A stretch of 64,000 bases of DNA from Hyparrhenia diplandra (Eukaryota; Streptophyta; Magnoliopsida; Poales; Poaceae), in assembly GCA_015847255.1 (NCBI GenBank), contig JADLZK010013168.1, forward strand, positions 1-64,000, read 5' to 3'. The notes beneath the pieces were generated by a model. The model ran no database searches. It had not been told where the DNA came from and saw only the letters and a list, made by a program, of their open reading frames with translations. Below, in pieces: positions 12,243-22,999 of this stretch. Position 1 is the stretch's first letter. Every line of letters begins with the position of its first letter. The position numbers and the translations under genes were made by a program.

Positions 12243-12419
12243 CTACTGCAGGTAGTAGGCGAAGAAGGAGAGCACGGAGGCGCCCAGCACGGCGCCGAGG
12301 GCTGGGAAGGCGGCCGAGGAGGCGCTGGTGGGGGGGGCAGGCGCCGGTGCCTCGGCGGCGAGGGCCACGGTGGCCGAGGCGGCGACAAGGACGGCGCAGA
12401 CGACCTTCTTCGTCTCCAT
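12243..12419 (-). CDS. Arabinogalactan peptide (AGP23-like)
   Basis: It encodes 58 residues from ATG 12419-12417. The layout is that of an AG-peptide precursor: a hydrophobic signal peptide (residues 1 to about 22), a very short mature stretch with alternating Ala-Pro (EAPAPAPP) that would be hydroxylated and carry arabinogalactan, then small residues and a hydrophobic C-terminus ending SFFAYYLQ that acts as a GPI-anchor signal. The APAP motif and FAYYL end resemble the AGP23 group. The product would be a GPI-anchored cell-surface proteoglycan peptide. The frame stays open upstream to another Met (12503), but the signal peptide starts at 12419. It is intronless. Confidence 0.85.
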   Translation of the reverse strand: METKKVVCAVLVAASATVALAAEAPAPAPPTSASSAAFPALGAVLGASVLSFFAYYLQ

Positions 12420-12603
12420 CGCGACGACTTGATCGATGTGGTGGGTTGCCGAACGGATCGGAGACGAGGAAGAGCGAAGGGCGCGCGGCAGGCTGATTAG
12501 CAAGATGGACGATCAAAGGATGATCGCACCTGCTGTTATCTGTTGCGCCCCCTTGCTCTTGTAGCTAGCTTGCTTGCCTGGGGAATGGAGGAGGGAGGGT
12601 GGG

Positions 12604-12615
12604 TTCTTATAGCTG
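12604..12615 (-). promoter_or_regulatory. TATA box of the AG-peptide gene
   Basis: On the minus strand this reads CTATAAGAACCC, about 190 bp upstream of the start codon, in a suitable place for the core promoter. Confidence 0.5.
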
Positions 12616-12619
12616 GATT

Positions 12620-14920
12620 AGGCCGCTAATCTTGGTGTGGGGATGCCATTGCCATGGGCAGGGAGACGGCGAGAGGTAGGTGGTGGTCAGTCGCTAATTG
12701 CCATGTGGAAGAGGAGCCCGCGCGCGCGACGTGTGGGCTGGGCATGTGCTGGAGAATGAGTGGGCGGGAAGCAAGTTTGTTGAGGACGAGACAATGGAAT
12801 CAGTCTTTTTAATTTCTCTCCTGTTCTTAGCCGGGTTTGAATTTGAATATGTATATATACGTATCTTCTGGCCGTCTGTGCTTAATTTATTGGGAAACTG
12901 AAAGCTAACAAATGTCGGTTGATCTTTCACTGTATTTGAAAGTTTCAGGGAAGCCTCCTATTATCACGCACGCGTGGCATCAACTAACCGCCTTGTTTAA
13001 AACTGCAATCATGTCTACAAAACGCTAAAAAAAATAATTAGACCTTGACCACTGTATTTTTTTTTTAGTTGTATCAAGGAATGCAAGAAGTATATATGTG
13101 CTCCTTTGACTAGAGTACATTGTCTTAATTTGCTTTAAACATGGGCGACATGTAAGGTGATTCAAAGAATTGTTTGGATTGATACTTTTAGTTTAGCAAT
13201 TAGCAATAGCAATACTCCATTTGATATATATTAGTTTCTTTCTATATTCTCATATGGAACCATGAACTCTTGAAGTGATCATTTATGCCTTTCAATTTTT
13301 CAAGTGGTTCATTTTAAATGCACTTTCGCCAACTTAAAAAGCCGAAGCACCCTTCCGATCATTTCAAGAGCTCATGGATCTAGATGAGAATATAAAAGAA
13401 GTTTAAGAATCTTACGTGCATTTGACTTTAAAAGAAATAACCAGAGAACAAAACATAACCCAGTATATGTCAAAAAGAAGATAATACCCAGGAAGCCAAA
13501 AAAATGTTTTTTAAAAAATGTTTCAACTATGTCATGATGTGAATCAATGACCAGAAATGATTGGTCCATGCCCAGTTACTACATTCGCTTATTTTTCACC
13601 CATACAAATAAGTACTATTATGATTCTAACTTTTCTAAAACGTATATGAAGCTTTCCAAGACACGGTGGCAAAAATGATCTTGACAAGTTGTGATATTTT
13701 TCATGGCCTGCAAACGCAAGAACATAACCAGTTCAACGTCCGAGCAAAATCAATAATACCGGTGTCCAATAATGGCATTTGGCTTCTTAATAAAAAAATA
13801 CGCATGAAGTCATGTTCTTGAAGAAATAATGGACATTTGGCATCACATTTTCCCCTTTTTTGAAAGGTCAATTTCTCATCATAGTATGTCAACTAAGGTT
13901 CAAATGGGGAGCTCTGCTCCAGAGTCTTTCTTTCAAAAACTAAGGTTCAGAATATTGGTTTTGGAAAAGAGAAAACAAGGGGGAAAACGAGCTGAAATCA
14001 AATTCAATCGAACAGATAGATACTAGCTCAGCCCCTCAATCAGCCGGCAGGTGGTGGGTTCAGTGCGCATGCAGCCTGAAGACTGTTCGTTCCAGACTGT
14101 TGCAATCTCCTCCAGCTTTATATTTCCATTGAGGTATCCATGAAAGCACATTCGTACGTTTGTTGCATTGTTAAACACTTGAGTTAACCACCGATTAGTA
14201 CCCTACCATCGCTACTAATCATGCTGACAGCTAGCTAGCAGTGATGAGAGCAACACATCCGTAGCTAGCGAGAGATTCCCAATTTGTCCATGGAGGGACG
14301 GCAACAAACACAACCCAGATACTGGCTCTCTGTACTCCTTCTATGATGAAGACTATTACAATCAGAACACATTTTACAGCCTGGAATGGCCATTCGTGAA
14401 ATTCAATTAATCGTATGGGAGGGGGCCAGCAAGAGCTCTTCCGGAACATGCTAGGAGAGGGGGCGGTCGAGGCGCCGCACATGCCACCGAGTCTGATGGA
14501 CGGCGGTGACTATGCAGTATACCTAGCGAGTAATAGTGTTTAATCCCCTTCGGTTAGGGATGATTGATCTGATTGTACAACTCTACCATTCTCCTTAGGG
14601 CGTCATTCATGATGCGTCGTGGTAACCTTCACTAGTTTTATCTTAATACAAAAGCGTGTGCAAACCTTTTGCATATTCAAAAAAAACACATTTTCAGGAA
14701 AAAAGTAGAATAAAGCAAAAGCGTCTGCAGCTTAGCTTGTACAGCTCATTGGGGTTGATTGGCCAACCCAATCAGATATTCAGCCTGGAATGGATGGATG
14801 AATCTGGCCGAGAAGGGTGGTTCAAATTGTGTCTGAACAGATTCATACTTAGATGCTTGCGCCCTTAATCATGCGCCTAACAAAGCTCTATTATAGTTAG
14901 AGTATGCATTGATCCATTAT
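12620..14920. other. Intergenic stretch, no gene seen
   Basis: Apart from the AG-peptide promoter at its left end, I see no protein family or complete repeat. The short open frames at 13372-14482 show no domain signature. Confidence 0.5.
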
Positions 14921-14924
14921 TTGA

Positions 14925-15040
14925 TACTCCATTCCTAATTATAAATCGCTTTAACTTTTTTTTTACATAGAATTTGCTACGTATCTAAACATATGTTATA
15001 TTAGAAAAAAAACGACTTATAATTTGGAACAAAGAGAATA
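14925..15040. mobile_element. Stowaway-type MITE
   Basis: TA-CTCCATTCCTAATTATAAAT at the left and ATTTGGAACAAAGAGAA-TA at the right are imperfect inverted partners of the Stowaway CTCCCTCCGT family. About 115 bp with a TA duplication. The termini are more diverged than in the copy at 1282. Confidence 0.7.
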
Positions 15041-15179
15041 ATAGTTAGCCAATAAGAGTATGACTGTCGGATATACAAAAGTGATACTTCACCTCCATGT
15101 ACATGGATCGACTACTCGGGCTTGTGCACATTGCATAATTCGTGAGTTGAATCATAAGGATAGAACACTCTTTGTTTCT

Positions 15180-15290
15180 CACTACTGTAGAAAGCAACAG
15201 TGGCGCGTACACTAGAGACGGTGGTCTGTAACCGTCACAGAACCTATAGACGGGTTATGTAAATAATTGTCTCTGGTTTATTAGTACGCA
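15180..15290. mobile_element. Possible CACTA transposon end
   Basis: CACTACTGTAGAAA at 15180 resembles the CACTA terminal repeat. It is followed by GACGG / CCGTCAC subterminal motifs (about 15218-15255). Similar GACGGG and CCGTCTC motifs reappear at 16873-16905, beyond the LINE fragment, so the LINE may have inserted into the CACTA element. I could not find the opposite terminus. Confidence 0.4.
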
Positions 15291-16830
15291 GTTGGAACAC
15301 AATAGTTAAATATTGTATCGGAGTAAATAGCGAGGTGACAAAAGAATTTGTTCTAGGACGTGGGTTGAGACAGAGCGACCCAATCTCTCCATATTTGTTC
15401 CTGTTGTGCGCAGAGGGCTTCTCAGCTTTACTGGCCAATGCAGAAGAGGAGGGGAAATTACATGGTATACGCATCTGCTGAGGGGGCACCATCCATCTCC
15501 CACCTATTGTTTTCTGACCATTCGCTCATATTGTGCAAAATGAATGAACAGGAGGTGGAGAACTTAAAGGCGCTCTTGAAAGTATATGAAGACTGCTCAG
15601 GTCAAGTTATTAACATCAACAAATCAGCGGTCATGTTCACTACCAACACTGGGGAGAATAAGAAGAGGAGGGTGGGGGAGATTATGCCCATCCATGTCGA
15701 CATGGGAGATATTATGGGATGACACTTTGATAGCAAAGGTCGGTTCTTGGTTAGATCGGCTTATAAAGTGCATAGGGCAGTACTAAGAAGAGCCCAACAA
15801 TCCAACAGGCCGGGTGGAGCTGAAGGAAGTCCGGGAATAGATGATTTTGGAAGAGTTTATGGAAACTAGACCTCCCACCAAAGGTAAAACACTTCTTGTG
15901 GAGAATGAGTCATATCACTCTAGCGGTACGTATCGTTTTGAGAAGAACAGACATGGAACTTGACACAAGATGTTGCATGTGTGGGAGATTTGTGAATATG
16001 GCGGACATTTATTGCTCAAATGAGGAAGTGAGGGAAGTTTGGAGGGAACTTAGCATGGAGGAGATACACTGATTTGGCAACAGCATGTTCGGCAATGCAG
16101 ATGATGGAGAAAATTTTCAAGCTTGCACCGACATAGCAAACTATGACCGTGATGCTGCTGTGGCTATGGTGCAAGGAGAGGAATAGATGCAGAGAGGAGG
16201 GACGCAGAAAAGATGGCCGAGATTTGGCATACATAGTGGCTGCCCGCACTGATATACTAAATAAGCCGGTGCAACCATCTCTATTGCCGAATTTGAGTCA
16301 GACCAACAAATGGAACAACCCAAGGCAAGGGCAACTAAAGATCAATTCTATGGATCCTTCTCTCAGGTGATTGGTGCAGGAGCCTGGGGATACGCCATCA
16401 GGGACGATCATGGCATAGTATGGAAAGCTGGTGCATGCGGCCAAATATTTTTCCAAAATGCCTTTCATGCTAAACTATTGGGCTGTTTGGAAGGACGGAA
16501 GATGGCAGCACAATTGGGCATCAGTCAGGTTGTCCTGGAAACAGGCGCACAAATGTTAAAGGCGGCTATAGAAGGGGATGAATACCGTCTGTCTTCAATG
16601 GGCGGTATCATCACTGAAATCAAGCATGTGAAGGGATTTCCCATGCTACGTCATTAGTTATTGTCCACGTTTTTGTAATAAATTTGCACATTCTTTTGCT
16701 TCTTTGGGTTGTAATCTGCCCGGTGGTGAGCAAACCACAAGGCACGTTGTACCTCAAGCACCTGAGAATCTGGTGTCCAGTGATTTAGCCATGACAAAGG
16801 AGTAATGAAATGATCTCCAATTCAAAAAAA
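15280..16830 (+). mobile_element. 5'-truncated LINE with RNase H domain
   Basis: It starts inside the reverse transcriptase: GLRQSDPISPYLFLLCAEGF (about 15364-15423), then the catalytic region as HLLFSDHSLILCK (normally F-A-D-D, here SD), then SGQVININKSAVMF. After frame breaks and missing sequence comes a reverse-transcribed C-terminal part with a type I RNase H-like domain (about 16310-16640; WGYAIRDDHGIVWKAG). It ends in an A9 tail at about 16822-16830. This is another plant L1 lineage than the 2.8 kb LINE, which shows no RNase H. Target duplications were not identified. Inactive. Confidence 0.8.
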
Positions 16831-17119
16831 AAGGTACATAGTCAGAACGACTGAGATGATACCATATTGGAGACGGGCCTTACTGCACGCCGTCTCACAT
16901 ATATCAGGGACAAATCTGGTTATTAGGATTGGAAAAGCAATGAATTAATAAATAATGTCCTCTTATATTTTGTCTTTAGATATATGGTACAAGGGAGCGT
17001 ATCGTGTGCAATTGTGATTCGTGTGCAACGTTTGCAACTTCCAACCACAATCACTAGATCTTGATCCGATGGCTAGTTTGAGAGGTGAGAAACTTTAACA
17101 CTTAAACCCCCACCATTCG

Positions 17120-18596
17120 CCGCCGTGGTCTAATATCGGGGTATGCCACGGACCAAAGATACGATCGTATGGCTCGTGTGGAGCTCCGATGGCCTAGCTC
17201 AAGGGACACAAGACGCAAGGTTTATACTGGTTCGGGCAAATCGGTGCCCTAGTCCAGTCTCCAGTTGGAGTCACTATGTGGCCGAGCTCAAATGCTCGTA
17301 TCGGGGAGAATACAAGCTGTTCGAGAGAGGGAGGCCGGCTCCCAAGTCTCTGTAAGTAGTGTGTGTTCGAACGAGAGAGCGATGGGAAGAAGATCGATCC
17401 CCCTCTCCCGGTGGCCAAGGCTCTCCTTTTATAGTCGTAAGGGGAGGATACATGGGTGCCACCAGGAGAAGGACTAAAGATGTGAAGAATATAAAATAGA
17501 GGGGGTAAAGTGCAAAAGTCGCCTGGTTTGCCGGGCACGCCGGGCTGTCCGGCGTGCGCACGTCGTTGCCGCCCTACCCGGTAGTCTGCTCGTCGGTCGT
17601 CATAGAGTCTCGTAGGGGCGGCTCCATATTTCGATGTGCCGACGCCCATCCACCCGAGCTCGGAGCTCGTTGGTTGGTGACGGAGGGAACAATGAGCTCG
17701 CCGCGCCGCCCGCCATAAATGCGCCGTGATTTCGTGGTCGCAAGAAAACGTGTGGACAGAGAGCTCGGTCGCCGCTGTCGAGGTCGCCGTTGTCCGGGTA
17801 GTGGTTCTCCGTAGCGGTTGTCGGGAGGCGGATTCGCATCCGGGCGATACGTCGCGCCCCGCCGGGCATTGATGTCCGCTGCGGGTGCGTAGCAGCCGCG
17901 GGCGCCGTAGCTGTGGCTACGGACGGTGCCGAGCCACGGCACTCGAGTGCCTCTGGCCGAGTATCGTAGATTGACTTTGCCCGATCCCCTCGTTCGGATG
18001 TGCGGTTCGTCGGGTACGTGGTCCTCGAGACTTGCGAAGCTCGTGAACCTTCGCTGGCCGCTCCGAGCCCGAGGTCGCGGGGATTTGTCCGATGGGAGCG
18101 CGAGAAGCCCTAGCTCGTCGAATTCCCGCATTCGAGGTCCGAGGTCGCGGCGAATCGGAGATAAGTCGCGGCGGCCTCCGGGGTCGCGGGATTCGCCTTT
18201 GGAGAGAGGAGAGAGATCGCCGGACGCGAGAGGCGTAACCGAACGGCCCGTATGACCTCGAGGTCGGCGCGGGCGGAGTGCGGCGCGCGCTCCGCCATCC
18301 GAGCTCGTGACGAGACGGAAGGAGCTCGTGCGAGGCGGAAAGAGCCTGGCGCGAAGAGCTCAGACGCGATGGAAAGAGCCCAAGCAGACCGAGGTCGATG
18401 TGCCGAGGCGGTGGGCGCGCATGGTGCCGAGCAAAGGCATAACACGGCTCATTCGACTTCGTAGTCGCGGCGCGTGGCGGACCTCGGGCCCCTTCCTCGA
18501 GCTCGCGTGGCGAGGCGGAGTTAGGCGAATGCTGTTATTGCTTTTACCGCGATTAGTCGCGTGTGTTTAGGGTACCCCCGATACAGGTATCCCACA
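17120..18596 (-). mobile_element. Solo LTR nested in the transposon arm
   Basis: About 1.48 kb splits the left inverted repeat between ACCATT (17112-17117) and ACTTTTGCT (18600 onward); the right arm shows these two were once adjacent. On the minus strand it begins TGTGGGATACC, as an LTR should begin with TG. Flanking ATTCG (17115-17119) and ATTAC (18597-18601) could be a decayed 5-bp duplication. A TATA box in minus orientation (CTATAAAAGG, rc of about 17425-17434) fits an LTR promoter. A related copy lies at about 21660-22990. No internal retrotransposon sequence adjoins it, so it is a solo LTR. Confidence 0.65.
17425..17434 (-). promoter_or_regulatory. LTR TATA box
   Basis: CTATAAAAGG on the minus strand. 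The second LTR copy has the matching CTATAAAAGG at about 21896-21905, in the same relative place. Confidence 0.5.
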
Positions 18597-19473
18597 ATTA
18601 CTTTTGCTAACAAAAAAGACCACTAATCCCAGGCACCGTGACGGACGTTTGCCTGCTCCGTTCCGTCGATCCATCTACACGCGCGCCGCCAAGGGTCGTG
18701 ACGCCGCCTTGGTACAACGTGCCGCATGTGCAGAATCGTCGCGCCGCCCTGCGCAGGATCGAGAGCAGGATATCGCCGCGCCGCTCTGCGCATGATCGCC
18801 AGCAGGATCGCCGCGCGCCAGACGGTTCCGGCGCGGCTAGCGCTGCCATCAGCAAGACTCGCCGTTTTGTTACGTGGACGGTGGACGTGTCAGGACTTCT
18901 CCAAAAGCCACCCCGCCTGAATGAGATTGTTTATTTAAGAGATTAACCACTCCATAGACACGTTAATGACAGCAGACGGTGGCCACCGCGGCTAGTACTG
19001 CCATCAGCAGAAACAAGCAATGCTCTTATCATTCTCTTATCATTCGGTACAGCTCAACGTTACTGCATCATGATCCGATACAGAGCTTGTTTGTTTGTGC
19101 ACGTGATGACAAGCAAAGCAACAAGATCAAATCATTGACACACAATCAAAAAAATCATTGTTATTACATATGATGACATAAAGAAAACAATCACCCATCA
19201 ACCTTAAACCCTACAGCTCCATCGGCGATATCACGACCCCGGCGGCGCGCGTGTAGATGGATCGACGGAACGGAGCAGGCAAACGTCCGTCACGGCGCTT
19301 GGGATTAGTGGTCTTTTTGTTAGCAAAAGTAATGGTGGGGTTTAAGTGTTAAAGTTTCTCACCTCTCAAACTAGCCATCAGATCAAGATCTAGTGGTTGG
19401 AAGTTGCAAACGCGTTGCACACGAATCACAATTGCACACGATACGCTCCCCCATGGTGGCCGGGAGACAATAG

Positions 19474-19665
19474 GTAAAAGATGACGGCTTGCCTGTAAGC
19501 ATTATGGACCGCGAGATGTTCTTGAAATCCTACATTCGTTCCAATGAGTCCGCTGTTGTGGATTATGTGGAAAGCGTGTTTAATCATTATGCAAAGGAGC
19601 GGAATAGCCTTATACTGGTTATTGGTGGTAATCATCTCGAAGTGGAACAAGATCCTTTACCTTGA
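19474..19665 (+). pseudogene. Unidentified exon-like open frame
   Basis: After a possible splice acceptor (CAATAG) the frame runs 63 codons to TGA 19663-19665, reading DGLPVSIMDREMFLKSYIRS and later LILVIGGNHLEVEQDPLP. The composition is strikingly protein-like (aromatic and charged residues in helical spacing), unlike the shadow frames around it. I do not recognise the family and see no upstream exon, because a transposon ends 24 bp before it. It could be the terminal exon of a gene cut off by the transposon, or a captured fragment. Confidence 0.35.
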
Positions 19666-19669
19666 TTCT

Positions 19670-20395
19670 GACAGATCAAAACAACGGATCATACCATGTT
19701 GAAATCAGTGATTAACCAGTAATTTTATCTTGATCTGCATTTGGATAATTTATAAGTGGTAAACATACTAGCCACATGGTCACGCTGCATGATTGCAGGG
19801 CTTATGGTCTTTCTAATTACAAAAAGAAGTCATCTACACTTTCACATGCCACTAAATTCACAGTATTAAGATTTTTGTTGTGTTTAAAAGTTAATTCATT
19901 TTGAATTGGTGCCAGTATGCACCGATGCTTTTCATGCTTAATTTTTGCAAGTGACAACACTCTTGTGGCTTCTACACTGCACATCACATGAGCTTAGCAA
20001 TGGCGGCTGCAACTTATGAAGATCCTTCAGTATAAACTGCTTGTACGTGCCCCTGGAGCTAGAAATGGCACCTCTCAGTGCTGATTTATTGTTTGTACGT
20101 CTTATCTGAAAGGTTGTGTTTGTATGCAAGGATTTTGAGGTGTCACACAAGCCCTAGAATTAAGTGTGCTGTGGGGAATCTGAGAAGCTATTGCCTCATT
20201 CCTGACGTCACAACTGGAGAAATAATCGGCTGCAACTTTGATGCTTAGGAATACGGAAGATGCAGATGAGTATAACTGAGGTCGCAAAGAGGTCAAAACA
20301 GTTTTGCCTCAAAATCAAGTATAACCTGCTTATAATCCAATGAAGGGCGTACTTGGATGCATCATTTTGGTTCTGATCCTAGCATCTCGAGAAAC
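19670..20395. other. Stretch without a recognisable gene
   Basis: AT-rich sequence following the exon-like frame; it might include its 3' flank. No RNA gene or repeat boundary was recognised. Confidence 0.4.
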
Positions 20396-20398
20396 CTA

Positions 20399-20604
20399 AG
20401 ACCATTTGGTTTCAAGGACTTTTAGCCAGTGAGACTAAAAAAAAAAAGTGTATTTCAGTTCTAGGAAATCAAATAGGGAGAGATTTTTTTTTTTTTTTTT
20501 TTTTTGAGACTTTTTAAAGTCGGTAGAAATATCTTTAGCGATTCTTTTTTAAGAAGTCGTGGGATTAAAAAATTCCTATAACTTTTAAACCAAATAGAGC
20601 CCAA
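20399..20604. mobile_element. MITE with TTTGGTTT-type ends
   Basis: The left end, ACCATTTGGTTTCAAGGACT, and right end, ACTTTTAAACCAAATAGAGCCC, are imperfect inverted repeats. The interior has a second inverted pair (GACTTTTAGCC / GAGACTTTTTAAAGTC) and a T run of about 22. This pattern is common in grass MITEs of the hAT or PIF type. The target duplication is unclear. Confidence 0.55.
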
Positions 20605-21655
20605 GTCATTAAGACGATTTGTGATGTCATATTTTCGAACTGTTCCGACCGTTAGGAACAGGATTGAGACGTGGAGGAAGGGTGCGGCTCGTATTAAGCC
20701 GATCAATCCTCTAGTGTCTCGCTCGCTTGCCTCCTTCCCTCCAAAATTGTTGTTTTTTTTTCCCGTGAAGTACCAGTGTACCACGATTGTTCGATTCTGT
20801 CATTGCCACTCTTCTAAGTTCTGACCAGACTTGGCGGCAGTTGCACGCGCGCCACGCGCCGTCGGCTGAACGGTCGCCGGAGATACTAGGAGGCGCCGAG
20901 CGTCGTCCAACCGTGAACTGTCCAGCCGGTCCGCAAATCTGTTGAAGTTTGAGTTGATCCATCTGATCAGAGCTCGTTTCCCGTTCGATTGATTGCCCCC
21001 TGGCCGCGTGGCTCGTGTCAACAAATCCGGTCCCCAACGTGCAAGTTGAATTGGTTAGGGAGGATGCATCAACCCAGGTACGTAACTTGTCTTGTCACGA
21101 GTCGCTGGCTCATACACGGACGAAATTAAGAACGTTTGATTTCAACGGAGACCCTAGACGAGCACTTAACATACGCGGCAAGTGGCATTGGAAGTCGTCT
21201 GTTCGTTAGTTGACCATATAGAGAGGGATCCGGAATTTGGAAATCTTGTGGAATAGTACACGCTGGAAGAATAATCGAGCGGGCACGTACGTGCAGTCAT
21301 TTGGTACGTGAACGAGAGGGACACGTAGTTTGACCACGGGGTTATTTATAATGAATGAACGTGTTCGTTAGGACTTTTGGTGCTCTGTCCCAATTTCCAT
21401 CTTCCAAGTTCGTGGCATGCCGTGGCAGACCCATACACAATTTAGTTTTTGCAAGTGCAATTTTTTCATTGACCGTCCTTTTGTTTTGGATCCTTAATTA
21501 TTTCCAATCAACCAATTATTCCTAATATTCCCCAATAAATACCTAGCGAAGATTGGACCTGGATCTATTTTAGTGACAAGATGCCATACTAAACTTTAGA
21601 CCAAAAGTAAATGTGTGATCGTATACGACGGTCACAGTAACCGACTGGCTAATGT
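20605..21655. other. Stretch without a recognisable gene
   Basis: It includes a GC-rich patch at 20825-21000. No domain, RNA gene or complete repeat was recognised. Confidence 0.4.
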
Positions 21656-21659
21656 GTGC

Positions 21660-22990
21660 AAGGATGGTCTAACTCAAGGGACAATGCCACGATGTTTATC
21701 TTTGGTTCGGGGCTAATCGGCGCACCCTAGTCCAGTGTGTGGCACTATCCGAGCTCAAATGCTCGTATCGGGGCAAATACAAGCGAGCGAGAGAGGAAAA
21801 TGAGCTCCCAAGTCTCTGTGAAAGTGGGTGATCGAGGTGTTCTAATTTGGAATGTGAGTGATTTGGAGAACTTGCCCTCTTCAATGGCGGGCCTCCCTTT
21901 TATAGCCGCAAGGGGGGTCTGGTGGCCATTGAGAGAGGGACTTAGGAGGAGAAGATATACAAGGTGAAGGGGTGGAGAGGAAGAAGTCCCCAGTTTTTTG
22001 CGGGCACGCCCGGGCTGTCCGCGGCGTCGCGCCGCCCTAGCGTCGTCGCCGCCCTCCCGATATAGCCTGGCCGCCGAGCTGCTTCGCCGGTCGTCATAGA
22101 GTTGTGTAGGGGCGGCTCCATATCCCGATATGCCGTGCGCTGACATGTCGCCGAGCTCGGGGGGAGCCGAGCTCGTCGGTTGGTTCGGTTGGAGAGGGAA
22201 CAATGAGCTCGGCCATACTGCCGCGTTGATCGTCCATGCGTCCGCCATAGGCGGCGCCCGTCGAGCACGCTCGCGCCCGGCTGTCTCGCTGGTCGGACCT
22301 CGCGGCGCCGCGGAAGGGACCATAAATGCGTACTTCTTATGAGGTCGCGATGGGCGGGAAGCGTGTGGGCGGGAGAGCTCGTTCGGGAGCTCGGCCGCCG
22401 CCGCCGAGGTCATCCTTGTCTGGTAGCGGTTGTCCGTAGTGTCCCCAAGGGCGCTTTGGTATGGCGTGATCTTTTTCGACAAGCCATACCGCGATCACGA
22501 ACCGCCGGGATCTCGTTCCTCGGACGATATCTTGCCATAGTTAATAATGGAGTTGCGGCGCCCAACCTATGTGGCAACCAATCTACTCCAAAATGAATTG
22601 GCGGCCTCGTTTTAACAATACCACGTACGTTGGTAACTGGCGAGCCCGTCGTTATATTTGAAACACGGGAAGGGAACCCGTGCTATCATTTTTTATACGG
22701 GGAGCCCGTTTTTCATCGAGACGGAAGGGAGCTTGTCGATCATGAGGAGCTCATTTATAGCTCAGGGAATTACCCTATGTACTTATGAGAGCTCGTAATT
22801 TACCTCAAAGGCGGAGGATGGGCGAAATCGGTTCAAGCTCGAAAGCTCGAACAATCTTTGGTTGTTTTAGGGAGATCGTCCAGGAAAGAGGAGCTCGTTC
22901 AAAAAGGTGGAGAGGCTCACCTACACTTGAGGAGGCCGAGGACCTCGGGTTCGATCGGGTCTTAATGTCCTTGATGGTTCGTCTCTCTTG
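21660..22990 (-). mobile_element. Second diverged copy of the LTR family
   Basis: Parallel to 17150-18570 in order: TCAAGGGACA, GGTTCGGG, GAGCTCAAATGCTCGTATCGGG (17285 and 21750), CTCCCAAGTCTCTGT, a minus-strand TATA box, GGGCACGCC, GGTCGTCATAGAGT, GGGGCGGCTCCATAT. Similarity fades after about 22350, but recurrent GAGCTCG motifs continue to about 22980. Boundaries are approximate. No gag-pol is attached. Confidence 0.65.
22563..22592. repeat. Direct repeat copy 1
   Basis: CTATGTGGCAACCAATCTAC plus TCCAA recurs at about 23539-23563; both are followed by A-rich ATGAA. The two copies lie about 970 bp apart. Confidence 0.6.
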
Positions 22991-22999
22991 AATTGGGCT

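Larger units (their letters stand above)
16993..19450. mobile_element. Terminal-inverted-repeat DNA transposon, interrupted by an LTR
   Basis: The left arm (16993-17117, resuming at 18597 to about 18705) is the reverse complement of the right arm (about 19225-19450). The outer end reads GGGAGCGTATCGTGTGCAAT on both sides; the arm is roughly 230 bp. The internal region (18706-19224) is GC-rich, then AT-rich, with no transposase. Long arms suggest a Mutator-like or similar non-autonomous element, but I could not establish a convincing target duplication (ATGGT shared at 16984 and 19453 only). Confidence 0.7.

Noticed and set aside
17574..18131. 185-codon minus-strand open frame
   Set aside because: LTR sequence of biased composition, no domain.
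21745..22482. 245-codon minus-strand open frame
   Set aside because: It lies in an LTR copy and is not kept in the related copy at 17150-18570.
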